From the NCBI RefSeq assembly GCF_030929505.1, contig NZ_JAVFVV010000026.1, positions 1 to 64,000 on the forward strand: a stretch of DNA of 64,000 bases. Direction: 5' to 3'. The notes beneath the pieces were generated by a model, which ran no database searches, was not told where the DNA came from, and saw only the letters and a program-made list of their open reading frames with translations. Shown one piece after another: positions 1-7,529 of the stretch. The stretch is from Mesorhizobium sp. LHD-90 (GTDB lineage Bacteria; Pseudomonadota; Alphaproteobacteria; Rhizobiales; Rhizobiaceae). Each line of letters opens with the position of its first letter. The first letter of the stretch is position 1. The position numbers were made by a program, and so were the translations under genes.

Positions 1-428
1 GAGGAAGGGCGCGGCGGCTCCGGCGCACGCCGAACGGGCGCTGGCGGCGGCGGCGCGGGCTGCGCGGGGACAGGTTGCGCAACCTGCGGCTCGCGCACCG
101 GTTCGGCGGCCGGCGCCGGCCGACGCTGTTGGCCGATTCGGATGTCGCGCTCGACCACCAGGTCGGTCGGGCCGCCGATCAGGAGCAGGTGTTCGATATC
201 GTCGCGACGCACCAGGATCAGCCGCCTGTGGCTGTCTACAGCGGTGGCGTCCATGACCGCCAGCCGCGTCTTGCGGTTGCGGCCGCCCGCCACGAACGTG
301 CCGAAGGTCATGCTGCGGACGAGTTTTATGACGACCAGCAGGACGACGAGCAGCAGCAGGGCGAGCAAGGTCCACAGCACGGCCTGCGAATATCCTGGAC
401 CTGCAACCTCGTCCAACCAGTCCAGCAT
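1..428 (-). CDS. fliO: FliO-like flagellar biosynthesis membrane protein (3' end cut by window edge)
   Basis: Read on the minus strand from an ATG at 428; the frame is open to the window edge, so about 142 codons are visible and the C-terminus is missing. The N-terminus has one strongly hydrophobic helix (about residues 16-35, rich in Leu and Val). A short cytosolic domain follows with the motif SHRRLILVRRD and then EHLLLIGGPTDLVVE, typical of FliO/MopB-type proteins that help assemble the FliPQR export gate. The remainder is a Pro/Arg-rich tail, as in rhizobial FliO-like proteins. It is transcribed divergently from cckA. Family assignment is by motif only; a general single-pass membrane protein is the alternative. 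Confidence 0.72.
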   Translation of the reverse strand, partial: MLDWLDEVAGPGYSQAVLWTLLALLLLVVLLVVIKLVRSMTFGTFVAGGRNRKTRLAVMDATAVDSHRRLILVRRDDIEHLLLIGGPTDLVVERDIRIGQQRRPAPAAEPVREPQVAQPVPAQPAPPPPAPVRRAPEPPRPS

Positions 429-733
429 TTCGATTCCCGCATCATCGCCCAACCGCGGCGCGACACTAGAGCAAACCAGGCACGGATGGAACCTTTCTGG
501 GACGATGGTTTCGGACTAGTTTGTCGGGTGAGCCGCGGCGTCGCGGGGGATGGCGATTCTGGCCGAAAAGCGGCTTTCTGGAGCTTTTTGCCTAGGTGCT
601 TTTCAGGCTAAAGAAGATTTGATCAAGAACGAGATGGGCTGATTCCCGGTCATTCTGTTTCTCGTCTGGTGAGGCCATCCAAGCGGATTCGAAAAAGGGG
701 CGGACACAGGAAAATGGCGGGGATCGCGCTCTG
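429..733. other. Divergent intergenic region between fliO-like gene and cckA
   Basis: This stretch of about 300 bases must hold the promoters of both divergent genes. It is locally more A/T-rich around 580-630. I found no convincing full CtrA box, tRNA or small gene with a ribosome binding site. An open frame crossing it on the plus strand lies mostly antisense to the fliO-like gene and is not supported. Confidence 0.5.
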
Positions 734-3382
734 ATGGCGAAGGACACGCGCGGGGATTTCTATCCCGTACCGATCGTCGATCAGGGCACGCGGCCCGGCG
801 CCATCACCCGGCTGATCATCTTCATCGTCGTTCTGACCGGCGCTGCCATCGTTTTTGGCATCTTCCGAGAGCGGCTCGGCGATCCGTTCCTGCTCGGCAT
901 GCTTGGCGTTCTTGCCATGACCGGCGTCGGCTTCCTGTTCGCGGCGGCCATCGGCTTCGTGCAGATCGCCTCGCGCTCGACCACCGACGAACTGTCGAAA
1001 TCCTTCATCGATTCGATGGCGCAGGGGCTGATCGTTACCGACAGCAAGGCGCGGGTGATCTATGCCAACCGCGCCTATGCCGACATGACCGGCGCCAGCA
1101 GCGCCTCGGACCTCAGAACCGTCGAATCGCTGCTGTCGGACATTCCGGAGGCGGCCGACACGATCTATCGGCTGGCGTCTGGATTGCGGGACGGGCAGGC
1201 GGGAGCTGGCGAGTTCCGAATGGCCCGGCCGATCCGGCCCGGCGCCGATGGCGGGCCACGCTGGTATCGTGCGCAGGCACGCACCTTCAAGGTGCCCGGC
1301 GAGCGGCAGCCGCTGTTTGCCTGGCAGCTTGCCGACATTTCGCGCGAGCGCGCCGAACAGGAGCGCTTCTTCCTCGACCTGCAGCAGGCGATCGACCATC
1401 TCGACCATGCACCCGCTGGATTCTTTGCCGCCGATGCCGAGAACCGCATCACCTATGTCAATTCGACGCTGGCCGAGTGGCTGAGCATCGACCTGACCAG
1501 CTTCACGCCCGGCACGATGACGCTCGGAGGCATCGTCGCCGGCGACGGCATGGCATTGATCCGCTCCGTCAAGGCCGATCCGGGCACCACACGCAACGCC
1601 GTGATCGATCTCGATCTCGCCATGGCTACGGGGCAGGCGCTGCCGGTGCGTTTCCTGCACCGGGTGACGGCCAATCGCGACGGCTCCAGCGGGGCGACGC
1701 GCACCATCGTTCTCAACCGTGCGCATGGAGAAGATTCGTCAAGCGATCTCAGGGCTTCCGAGAACCGCTTCACCCGCTTCTTCAACTCGACGCCGATGGC
1801 GATCGCCGGCGTCGACCAGCAGGGCCGGATCGTACGCACCAATGCGCCTTTCTTCTCGTTGTTTTCCACCATGGTCGACCGCGACGCGATCGACCGGCAT
1901 GTGCGCTTCGATTCGATGATCCACCAGCGCGACCGAGCCGCCTTCGCGCTCGCGCTGGAGAAGGCGCGCCGCCGGCAGGCCGACATCGACCCGATCGACA
2001 CTGTGCTGCCTGACAATGAGGAACGGCATGTCCGGCTTTATGTAAACGCCGTCGCCGACGGGACGGGCAGCGAGGACGCTGAGGAAGCGGCAATCGTCTA
2101 CGCTGTGGAGACGACGGAGCAGAAGGCGCTGGAGGGCCAGATGGCCCAGAGCCAGAAGATGCAGGCGGTGGGCCAGCTCGCCGGCGGCATCGCGCACGAT
2201 TTCAACAATGTGCTGACCGCCATCATCATGGCCTCGGATCTGCTGCTTACCAACCATCGGCCGTCCGACCCGTCCTTCCCGGACATCATGAACATCAAGC
2301 AGAATGCCAACCGCGCCGCCTCGCTGGTGCGGCAGCTCCTGGCGTTCTCGCGCAAGCAGACGCTGCGCCCCGAGGTGCTGAACCTCACCGACGTGCTGGC
2401 GGATCTGCGTATGCTGCTCGCGCGGCTGATCGGCAACGGCGTAAAGCTGAAGATCGACCACGGTCGCGACCTGTGGCCGGTGAAGGTCGACATCAGCCAG
2501 TTCGAGCAGGTCGTCGTCAACCTCGCTGTCAACGCGCGCGATGCCATGCCGTCCGGAGGCACGCTGACAGTGCGCACCCGCAATGTCGACACGGACGAAT
2601 CGCGCGCCTTCGCCGCCCAGCACCGCGAACTCGACAATGGCGATTTTGTCTTGGTCGAGATCGAGGATACCGGAACGGGTATCGCGGCCGACGTTCTGAA
2701 GAAGATCTTCGAGCCGTTCTTCACCACCAAGGAGGTCGGCAAGGGCACCGGCCTCGGCCTGTCCATGGTCTATGGCATCATCAAGCAGACCGGCGGTTTC
2801 ATCTTCTGCGACTCCGAAGTGGGCAAGGGGACGGTGTTCCGCATCTTCTTGCCGCGCTACGTTCCCGAAATCCGCGTGGTGTCGGCACCGGCGGCCGGTC
2901 AGCAAACCGCGCCGCTGGATATCGACCAGCAACCGACGGCCGAGGCTCCGGCCACGAACGGCGCGGCCAAACCTTCGCCAAAGCAGGCGGACGCCACGCG
3001 CGACCTCTCCGGCTCCGCAACCGTGCTGCTGGTCGAGGACGAGGACGCGGTGCGTATGGGCGGCATGCGGGCGCTGACCTCGCGCGGCTACACGGTGCAT
3101 GAAGCCTCTTCCGGCGTCGAGGCGCTGGAAGTCTACCGTGAACTCGAGGGCAAGATCGACATCGTGGTGTCCGATGTGGTCATGCCGGAGATGGACGGGC
3201 CTACGCTGCTCGGCGAGTTGCGCAAGCTCGATCCGGATATAAAATTCATCTTCGTGTCGGGTTATGCCGAGGACGCGTTCGCCAAAAATCTGCCGGCTGA
3301 AGCGAAATTCGGCTTCCTGCCGAAGCCATTTTCGCTGAAGCAGCTTGCAACCGTCGTAAAGGAAGTGCTGGAAAGCGAGTAA
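734..3382 (+). CDS. cckA: Cell-cycle hybrid histidine kinase CckA
   Basis: An 882-residue hybrid sensor kinase that feeds phosphate through ChpT to CtrA and controls the alphaproteobacterial cell cycle. Two N-terminal membrane helices (about 24-44 and 53-77) are followed by PAS-like segments (roughly 95-200, 218-330, 345-455). The dimerisation/phosphoacceptor helix has GGIAHDFNN, with the phosphorylated His at residue 488. The ATPase domain shows an N box ([11 protein letters not shown]), DTGTGI and [14 protein letters not shown]-terminal receiver domain has Asp814 in [12 protein letters not shown]. The GIAHDFNN signature and the soldered receiver domain are diagnostic of CckA. A GGGGA stretch about 10 nt upstream can serve as ribosome binding site. 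It is divergent from the FliO-like gene, consistent with the CtrA link to flagella. Confidence 0.96.
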   Translation: MAKDTRGDFYPVPIVDQGTRPGAITRLIIFIVVLTGAAIVFGIFRERLGDPFLLGMLGVLAMTGVGFLFAAAIGFVQIASRSTTDELSKSFIDSMAQGLIVTDSKARVIYANRAYADMTGASSASDLRTVESLLSDIPEAADTIYRLASGLRDGQAGAGEFRMARPIRPGADGGPRWYRAQARTFKVPGERQPLFAWQLADISRERAEQERFFLDLQQAIDHLDHAPAGFFAADAENRITYVNSTLAEWLSIDLTSFTPGTMTLGGIVAGDGMALIRSVKADPGTTRNAVIDLDLAMATGQALPVRFLHRVTANRDGSSGATRTIVLNRAHGEDSSSDLRASENRFTRFFNSTPMAIAGVDQQGRIVRTNAPFFSLFSTMVDRDAIDRHVRFDSMIHQRDRAAFALALEKARRRQADIDPIDTVLPDNEERHVRLYVNAVADGTGSEDAEEAAIVYAVETTEQKALEGQMAQSQKMQAVGQLAGGIAHDFNNVLTAIIMASDLLLTNHRPSDPSFPDIMNIKQNANRAASLVRQLLAFSRKQTLRPEVLNLTDVLADLRMLLARLIGNGVKLKIDHGRDLWPVKVDISQFEQVVVNLAVNARDAMPSGGTLTVRTRNVDTDESRAFAAQHRELDNGDFVLVEIEDTGTGIAADVLKKIFEPFFTTKEVGKGTGLGLSMVYGIIKQTGGFIFCDSEVGKGTVFRIFLPRYVPEIRVVSAPAAGQQTAPLDIDQQPTAEAPATNGAAKPSPKQADATRDLSGSATVLLVEDEDAVRMGGMRALTSRGYTVHEASSGVEALEVYRELEGKIDIVVSDVVMPEMDGPTLLGELRKLDPDIKFIFVSGYAEDAFAKNLPAEAKFGFLPKPFSLKQLATVVKEVLESE

Positions 3383-3433
3383 GGGTTTCTACAGGATCGC
3401 ATCGGGGACATCGCGGAGATGGTCGGGGGACCA

Positions 3434-4132
3434 ATGACGCCGCACAACGAAGCTTCGCCGGGCGACTATGCGGAAACCGTCCTGGTTCCCGGCGATCCGC
3501 TGCGCGCCAAATGGATCGCGGAGACGTTTCTCGACGATTGCCGCCGCGTGAACAACGTGCGGGGCGCGATCGGCTTTACCGGTTTCTACAAGGGAAAACG
3601 CGTCAGCGTGCAGACGACCGGCATGGGTCGGCCGTCGTTTGCCATCTACATCCACGAACTGGTCGCATCCTACGGCGTGCGCACCATCATCCGTGTCGGC
3701 TCCTGCGGCGCGCTGACGGCATCGACGCCGCTGCGCGACATTTTCATCGCCGAAAGAGCGGTCATGGATTTCGACGTGGCCGCCGGCGACGCGATCGGCC
3801 GCCCGGACCCCGAGCTGGCGCGGCTGGCCGTGGAGGCGGCGCGCACGGCCGCGATCCCGTTCCACGCCGGCCCGATGGTCTCCAGCGACATCTTTTATCA
3901 TCCGGAACCGGAGACACGTTTCGACCTGCCCCGCGAAAAGGGCATCACCGCCGTCGATATGGAGACGGCTAACCTGTTTGCGCTTTCGTCTGCCCTGGGG
4001 TTTCGCGCCGTATCTATCTGCACCATCGTCGACAGCCTGCTCACCGGCGAGGAGACCGCGCTGTCGGAGCGCCAGGAACTTTTCCGGACCGCCGCGATCG
4101 TCGCGCTGGACGTGGCGACGGCGATCGGCTGA
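3434..4132 (+). CDS. deoD: Purine nucleoside phosphorylase DeoD-type
   Basis: A cytosolic enzyme that splits purine (deoxy)ribonucleosides with phosphate in nucleoside salvage; 232 residues against about 239 in E. coli. Conserved features are TPHN at the N-terminus (phosphate-site His), VLVPGDPLRAKWIAETF, the phosphate loop IRVGSCGAL, VDMETANLFAL (ribose contact) and CTIVDS, with the Asp expected to protonate the base. I chose the ATG at 3434 because family members begin at TPHN and GGGGGA lies just upstream. A start at 3419 would add five residues but has GGAG directly touching the ATG. It lies 51 bp after cckA on the same strand; no functional link to CckA is evident. Confidence 0.93.
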   Translation: MTPHNEASPGDYAETVLVPGDPLRAKWIAETFLDDCRRVNNVRGAIGFTGFYKGKRVSVQTTGMGRPSFAIYIHELVASYGVRTIIRVGSCGALTASTPLRDIFIAERAVMDFDVAAGDAIGRPDPELARLAVEAARTAAIPFHAGPMVSSDIFYHPEPETRFDLPREKGITAVDMETANLFALSSALGFRAVSICTIVDSLLTGEETALSERQELFRTAAIVALDVATAIG

Positions 4133-4135
4133 GGC

Positions 4136-4492
4136 TTACTGTTCCGGCATCGTGGCCGTTATCGTGATTGCCTCGTACCAGGCGGCAAGATCGGCGACCT
4201 GCTTGTCGGACAGATCCTTGGCGACGATGGTCATCATCTCGTGCTGGCGCGCGCCCGAGCGGAACGCCTTCAACTGCGTCTGTAGGTACATCGCGCTCTC
4301 GCCCGCCAGGTGCGGCGCGATCGGCATCTTGGCAATGCCGTCGAGCCCGTGGCAGGTCTGGCACCGCTGGCCGGCGAGCGTCCTGCCGGCAGCCATGTCC
4401 TGCGCAGACGAGGGGGTCGCCAGGACGAAGAGCAGACCGACCGCCGACAAGGGCAGCGATCGCGTGAGCGGCGAAAAATTCTGATGTGACAA
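4136..4492 (-). CDS. Exported single-haem class I cytochrome c
   Basis: A periplasmic electron carrier of 118 residues. A signal peptide (hydrophobic core about residues 13-27, cleavage after PSSA) precedes the haem motif CQTCH (Cys44, Cys47, His48). A C-terminal segment with MMTIVAKDLSDKQVADLAAWY-type spacing can supply the axial Met. I start it at TTG 4492, which has GGAGAG six bases upstream. The in-frame ATG at 4558 lies inside a perfect 13-bp hairpin arm and would give an unusually long leader. It follows the sorbosone-dehydrogenase-like gene on the same strand and is a natural electron acceptor for that enzyme or for the GMC dehydrogenase nearby; this pairing is inferred. It is convergent with deoD, with stop codons almost touching. 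Confidence 0.88.
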   Translation of the reverse strand: MSHQNFSPLTRSLPLSAVGLLFVLATPSSAQDMAAGRTLAGQRCQTCHGLDGIAKMPIAPHLAGESAMYLQTQLKAFRSGARQHEMMTIVAKDLSDKQVADLAAWYEAITITATMPEQ

Positions 4493-4536
4493 CGGGCACT
4501 CTCCGGAACGCAGTTCAGTCGCTTCATCGACGGCAT

Positions 4537-4566
4537 AGCGGCGGATGCCGTCAGGCATCCGCCGCT
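4537..4566 (-). terminator. Perfect 13-bp hairpin, probable terminator of the sorbosone-dehydrogenase-like gene
   Basis: Arms 4537-4549 and 4554-4566 are perfectly complementary around a 4-nt loop. The hairpin begins 12 bases past the stop of the upstream minus-strand gene. There is no clear T-run, so it may act with Rho or as a 3'-end stabiliser. It contains the alternative ATG of the cytochrome c gene. Confidence 0.6.
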
Positions 4567-4578
4567 TCTCTGGGTGCG

Positions 4579-5841
4579 TCAGTTCGCGTAGGAGATGCGG
4601 TAGAGCGCACCGGCGAGGTCGTCGGAGACGAGGATCGATCCGTCCCTCAACTGCGCAACGTCGACCGGCCGTCCGAGATATTCGCCGTTCTCGTCGAGCC
4701 AGCCTTCTGCGAACACCTCGGTCGACCCGACGCTGCCGTCCTCGTTGACGGCAGTGAACATCACGCGGGCGCCGATCGGCGTGGTGCGGTTCCAGGACCC
4801 ATGCTGGGCGGAAAAGATGCCGCCCCGATATTTTGCCGGAAACTGCGTGCCGGTATAGAAGATCATGCCGAGATCGGCGGCGTGGGCGTCCATCTCGACC
4901 GCCGGCATGACGATGTCTGGCGGCGGTTCCTCGCCCTTGTACTCGTTGGTGCGCACCTTGCCGCCGCCATACCAGGGATGGCCGAAATGCTGGCCGGCGG
5001 CGGTCTGCCGGTTCAGTTCGCCGGGGGGCGTGTCGTCGCCCATTCCATCCACCTGGTTGTCGGTGAACCAGAGTTCACCATTCTTCGGATTGAAGTCCTG
5101 GCCGACCGAGTTGCGGACCCCATAAGTGTAGACCTCGCGCCCCGTTCCGTCCTGGCCGATGCGGATGATGCCGCCGATGCCATGCTGGCGGAACAGGTCC
5201 AGCTTCTCCTTCGGCGCCACGTTGAAGGGCTGGCCGAGGGAGATATAGAGCTTGCCGTCCGGGCCGACGCGGCAGACGCGCGCCGTGTGGTTGTAGCTCA
5301 CATCGTCGTCGGGCACGAGTTCGCCTTCCTTCACCACGTTGAAGGCCGCGACGTCAGGGCTCTCGTAGAAGAATTCGGCCGCGGGATAGGAAAGCACACG
5401 GTTCTGCTCGACGATATACAGCACGCCGTCGGGCGAGAAGCACGGCCCGTTGGGAAGCGCCTTGGCGAGCGACGGCGCGAAATCCTTGACCTCGTCGGCA
5501 ACCCGGTCCTTGTCGCGATCCGTCACCGCCCAGACCTTGGTCTTGCGCGTGCCGACGAAGGTGACGATCCCCTGCGGGCCGACGGCCATGTGCCGGGCGT
5601 CCGGCACGATTGCGTAGAGGCTGATCGAGAAGCCATCCGGCAGCTTGATCTTTTCCAGGTTGCGCTTCAGCGCCTCGGCCTTCGAGCCGCCCTGGTCGAT
5701 GACAGTGAAATCGGTGACGCCAGTCGTCTGGAACTTGCTCAGGCGATCGAGATTGTTGGGCGCCGGGGCGGCCTCCTGCGCCGCCGCAAATACGGTTCCG
5801 CCAAGCAGGAGTACCAAGGCGGTCGAGATGCTATGGATCAT
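4579..5841 (-). CDS. Exported PQQ/sorbosone-dehydrogenase-like beta-propeller protein
   Basis: A 420-residue exported protein of the L-sorbosone/soluble glucose dehydrogenase (GSDH) beta-propeller family, expected to oxidise a sugar or aldehyde in the periplasm with PQQ. It has a signal peptide (residues 1-22, ending VFAAAQ) and repeated propeller motifs such as RHMAVGPQGIVTFVG, GPCFSPDGVLYIVEQ and YTYGVRNSVGQDFNP. The segment NGELWFTDNQVDGMGDD is followed by GSWNRTTPIG and a final GSILVSDDLAGALYRI. Substrate cannot be read from sequence. Cytochrome c lies downstream. A palindromic box about 45 bases before the start closely matches one before the glyoxalase/GMC operon. RHH and GMC genes lie on the other side. 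Confidence 0.85.
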   Translation of the reverse strand: MIHSISTALVLLLGGTVFAAAQEAAPAPNNLDRLSKFQTTGVTDFTVIDQGGSKAEALKRNLEKIKLPDGFSISLYAIVPDARHMAVGPQGIVTFVGTRKTKVWAVTDRDKDRVADEVKDFAPSLAKALPNGPCFSPDGVLYIVEQNRVLSYPAAEFFYESPDVAAFNVVKEGELVPDDDVSYNHTARVCRVGPDGKLYISLGQPFNVAPKEKLDLFRQHGIGGIIRIGQDGTGREVYTYGVRNSVGQDFNPKNGELWFTDNQVDGMGDDTPPGELNRQTAAGQHFGHPWYGGGKVRTNEYKGEEPPPDIVMPAVEMDAHAADLGMIFYTGTQFPAKYRGGIFSAQHGSWNRTTPIGARVMFTAVNEDGSVGSTEVFAEGWLDENGEYLGRPVDVAQLRDGSILVSDDLAGALYRISYAN

Positions 5842-5885
5842 GACTTCCTCCCTTGCTTTTGGGAAGGAGAATCAGATCAGAGCGG

Positions 5886-5912
5886 CGGCCGTGGGTAGCA
5901 GCCGGCTACCAC
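5886..5912 (-). promoter_or_regulatory. Palindromic box A upstream of the sorbosone-dehydrogenase-like gene
   Basis: Read on the minus strand, 27 nt beginning GTGGTAGCCGGCTGCTACC form an interrupted inverted repeat. The box differs from the one at 6374-6399 by two substitutions and one inserted base. It sits between the RHH gene stop and the dehydrogenase start. The likely role is an operator for a shared regulator, which is not identified. Confidence 0.5.
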
Positions 5913-5923
5913 ATCGAGACGAA

Positions 5924-6229
5924 TCAGGCGGCTTTTCCGTGCAGTTCGGCTAAATCGGCCTGGGTCGGACGCCTTCCCTTGAGATAAAGCGCGCAGGTGG
6001 TGCGCAGCATCGACGCGAAATTCGGAATCTGGCCGTTGATCTCGAGCGCTTCGTCATAGAGTTTCGAGATGAATTTCGGCGTCGTCAGGCTCTGGTTAGC
6101 CGCGATCTCGTCAAGCAGTTCCCAGAAAGTCGATTCGAGCTGGATGCTGGTGGAATGGCCGGCGATGCGGATGGAGCGGTTGATCTGCTTGTAGCCCTCG
6201 GGGTCCTGTCCGGCGAATACCCTGCACAT
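5924..6229 (-). CDS. Ribbon-helix-helix domain protein
   Basis: A 101-residue protein with NRSIRIAGHSTSIQLESTFW near the N-terminus, the short basic beta-strand plus helix pattern of the RHH_4 family common in rhizobia. The second helix (DEIAANQSLTTPKFISKLYDEA) follows. It may be a small DNA-binding regulator; some relatives have been misannotated as aryl-sulfate sulfotransferase. I start at ATG 6229 because AGGAGGAG lies 3 nt upstream. Longer in-frame extensions lack coding character. It lies between two units that share the palindromic box, so it is a candidate for the protein binding that box, but this is only positional. Confidence 0.83.
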   Translation of the reverse strand: MCRVFAGQDPEGYKQINRSIRIAGHSTSIQLESTFWELLDEIAANQSLTTPKFISKLYDEALEINGQIPNFASMLRTTCALYLKGRRPTQADLAELHGKAA

Positions 6230-6373
6230 GATCTCCTCCTCGTCCTTGGTCTTGGCCAGATCGGCTGAAGACGGAGCCGATCGGCAGAGCTTCTCTTCCC
6301 AGAACATATTCCGCGCAAACGGCGTCCGCCGCAATCGGACTTTCGTCCGCCGGAGCGAAAGCCGTTCACAATC

Positions 6374-6399
6374 GTGGTAACCGGCTGCCACCACGGCCG
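6374..6399 (+). promoter_or_regulatory. Palindromic box B upstream of the glyoxalase/GMC operon
   Basis: 26 nt beginning GTGGTAACCGGCTGCCACC, an imperfect inverted repeat (CGTGGT and ACCACG ends). It closely matches box A at 5886-5912 in opposite orientation. It lies in the divergent region between the RHH gene and the glyoxalase gene, 52 bases before the latter's TTG start. Confidence 0.5.
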
Positions 6400-6450
6400 G
6401 CCGCGCCGGCTCATAATCGGGCCCTGAGAATGCGTTGCAAGGAGACCGAT

Positions 6451-6846
6451 TTGGCCAAGGCGATACACAGCATGATCCGGGTGCTCGACGAAGCGCGCTC
6501 GGTCGCTTTCTACGAGCAGGCGTTCGGGCTCGGCATCGCCGACCGCCTCGACTTCGAGACCTTCACGCTGATCTACCTGCGCAACGCCGAGGCCGATTTC
6601 GAGGTCGAACTGACGATCAACAAGGGCAGGACCGAGCCCTATGCGCTGGGCGACGGCTACGGCCACATCGCCTTCTCGGTCGACGATCTCGATGTCGAAC
6701 ATGCTCGCTTCGAGGCTGCCGGCTTTGCGCCGCGCAAGATCGTCGAGTTCAACCGCGATGGCACGCTGCTGGCGCGGTTCTTCTTCGTCGAGGATCCGGA
6801 CGGCTACAAGATCGAGGTGCTGCAGCGGCACGGACGGTTTCGATAG
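6451..6846 (+). CDS. Lactoylglutathione lyase-like VOC protein (glyoxalase I)
   Basis: A 131-residue VOC-fold enzyme, expected to isomerise a hemithioacetal or related adduct. All four glyoxalase I metal ligands are visible: His in AIHSMIRV, Glu in EVELT, His in GYGHIAF and Glu in YKIEVLQ. The usual YNWG stretch is replaced by INKG, so substrate specificity may differ from GloA. I choose the TTG start at 6451: AAGGAG ends six bases upstream and the protein then begins MAKAIHSM like relatives. The ATG at 6430 has no ribosome binding site. It heads a run with the exported GMC dehydrogenase genes and may detoxify reactive carbonyls produced there. Confidence 0.87.
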   Translation: MAKAIHSMIRVLDEARSVAFYEQAFGLGIADRLDFETFTLIYLRNAEADFEVELTINKGRTEPYALGDGYGHIAFSVDDLDVEHARFEAAGFAPRKIVEFNRDGTLLARFFFVEDPDGYKIEVLQRHGRFR

Positions 6847-6918
6847 CGGGACACGGGAGGGACGCCCGCCAGCCAGCAAGGGCGCCACGGGCGCCGACAG
6901 CAAGCAAGGGAGGTAATA

Positions 6919-7458
6919 ATGGTCACGATCTATGACAGGCGGCCCGGCATTTCGCGCCGCGACCTGCTGAAGCGGGGAGGAGCCGCCGGTGTCGGCGCCC
7001 TGCTCGTCATCAGCGGCACGGCGGTGATAAGCCAGCAAGATGCCTGGGGCCTGGAAACGACGGCGCTGAAGCCGGAAACCATGGCGACCCTGATCCAGAT
7101 GGCGCGCGACGTGTATCCGCACGACCAGGTGCCGGACAAATATTACGCCATCGCCGTCAAGAGCCATGACGAGGCGGCGGCCAAGGACGCCGCGCACAAG
7201 GATCTCATCGAAAAGGGCGTCGCCGACCTCGACCAGCGTTCGGGCGCCGGTGGCTATCGCGGCCTCGGCTGGGAGGAGGAGCGCGTCAAGGTGCTACGCC
7301 AGATCGAGGAGACGCCGTTCTTCCAGGCGATCCGCGGCGGGCTGGTTGTCGGTCTCTACAATCAGAAGGAGGTCTGGCCGATCTTCGGCTACGAGGGCGA
7401 ATCCTACTCCAAGGGCGGATACATCGCGCGCGGCTTCGACGACATCGAATGGCTCTGA
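6919..7458 (+). CDS. Tat-exported gluconate 2-dehydrogenase subunit 3 family protein
   Basis: A 179-residue small subunit of membrane-associated GMC dehydrogenases. The N-terminus carries a twin-arginine signal (ISRRDLLKRGG followed by a hydrophobic core to about residue 42), suggesting folded export, possibly with the catalytic partner riding along. The body has the family pattern MATLIQMARDVYPHD near the signal and a Trp/Phe/Gly-rich C-terminus (WPIFGYEGES). GGGAGG lies directly upstream. The next gene, 71 bases on, is the GMC flavoprotein, which has no signal of its own. No dedicated multihaem cytochrome subunit is adjacent; the single-haem cytochrome c at 4136-4492 could substitute. Confidence 0.88.
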   Translation: MVTIYDRRPGISRRDLLKRGGAAGVGALLVISGTAVISQQDAWGLETTALKPETMATLIQMARDVYPHDQVPDKYYAIAVKSHDEAAAKDAAHKDLIEKGVADLDQRSGAGGYRGLGWEEERVKVLRQIEETPFFQAIRGGLVVGLYNQKEVWPIFGYEGESYSKGGYIARGFDDIEWL

Positions 7459-7529
7459 CGGCGTTCGGCCGGCCGCCGCACAGGCGGCACCATCCAAGCG
7501 AATGAAATCAGAGCCTTTGGGAGGAAACC

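Noticed and set aside
75-611. Plus-strand open frame at the left end
   Set aside because: Antisense to the FliO-like gene; biased composition and no motif.
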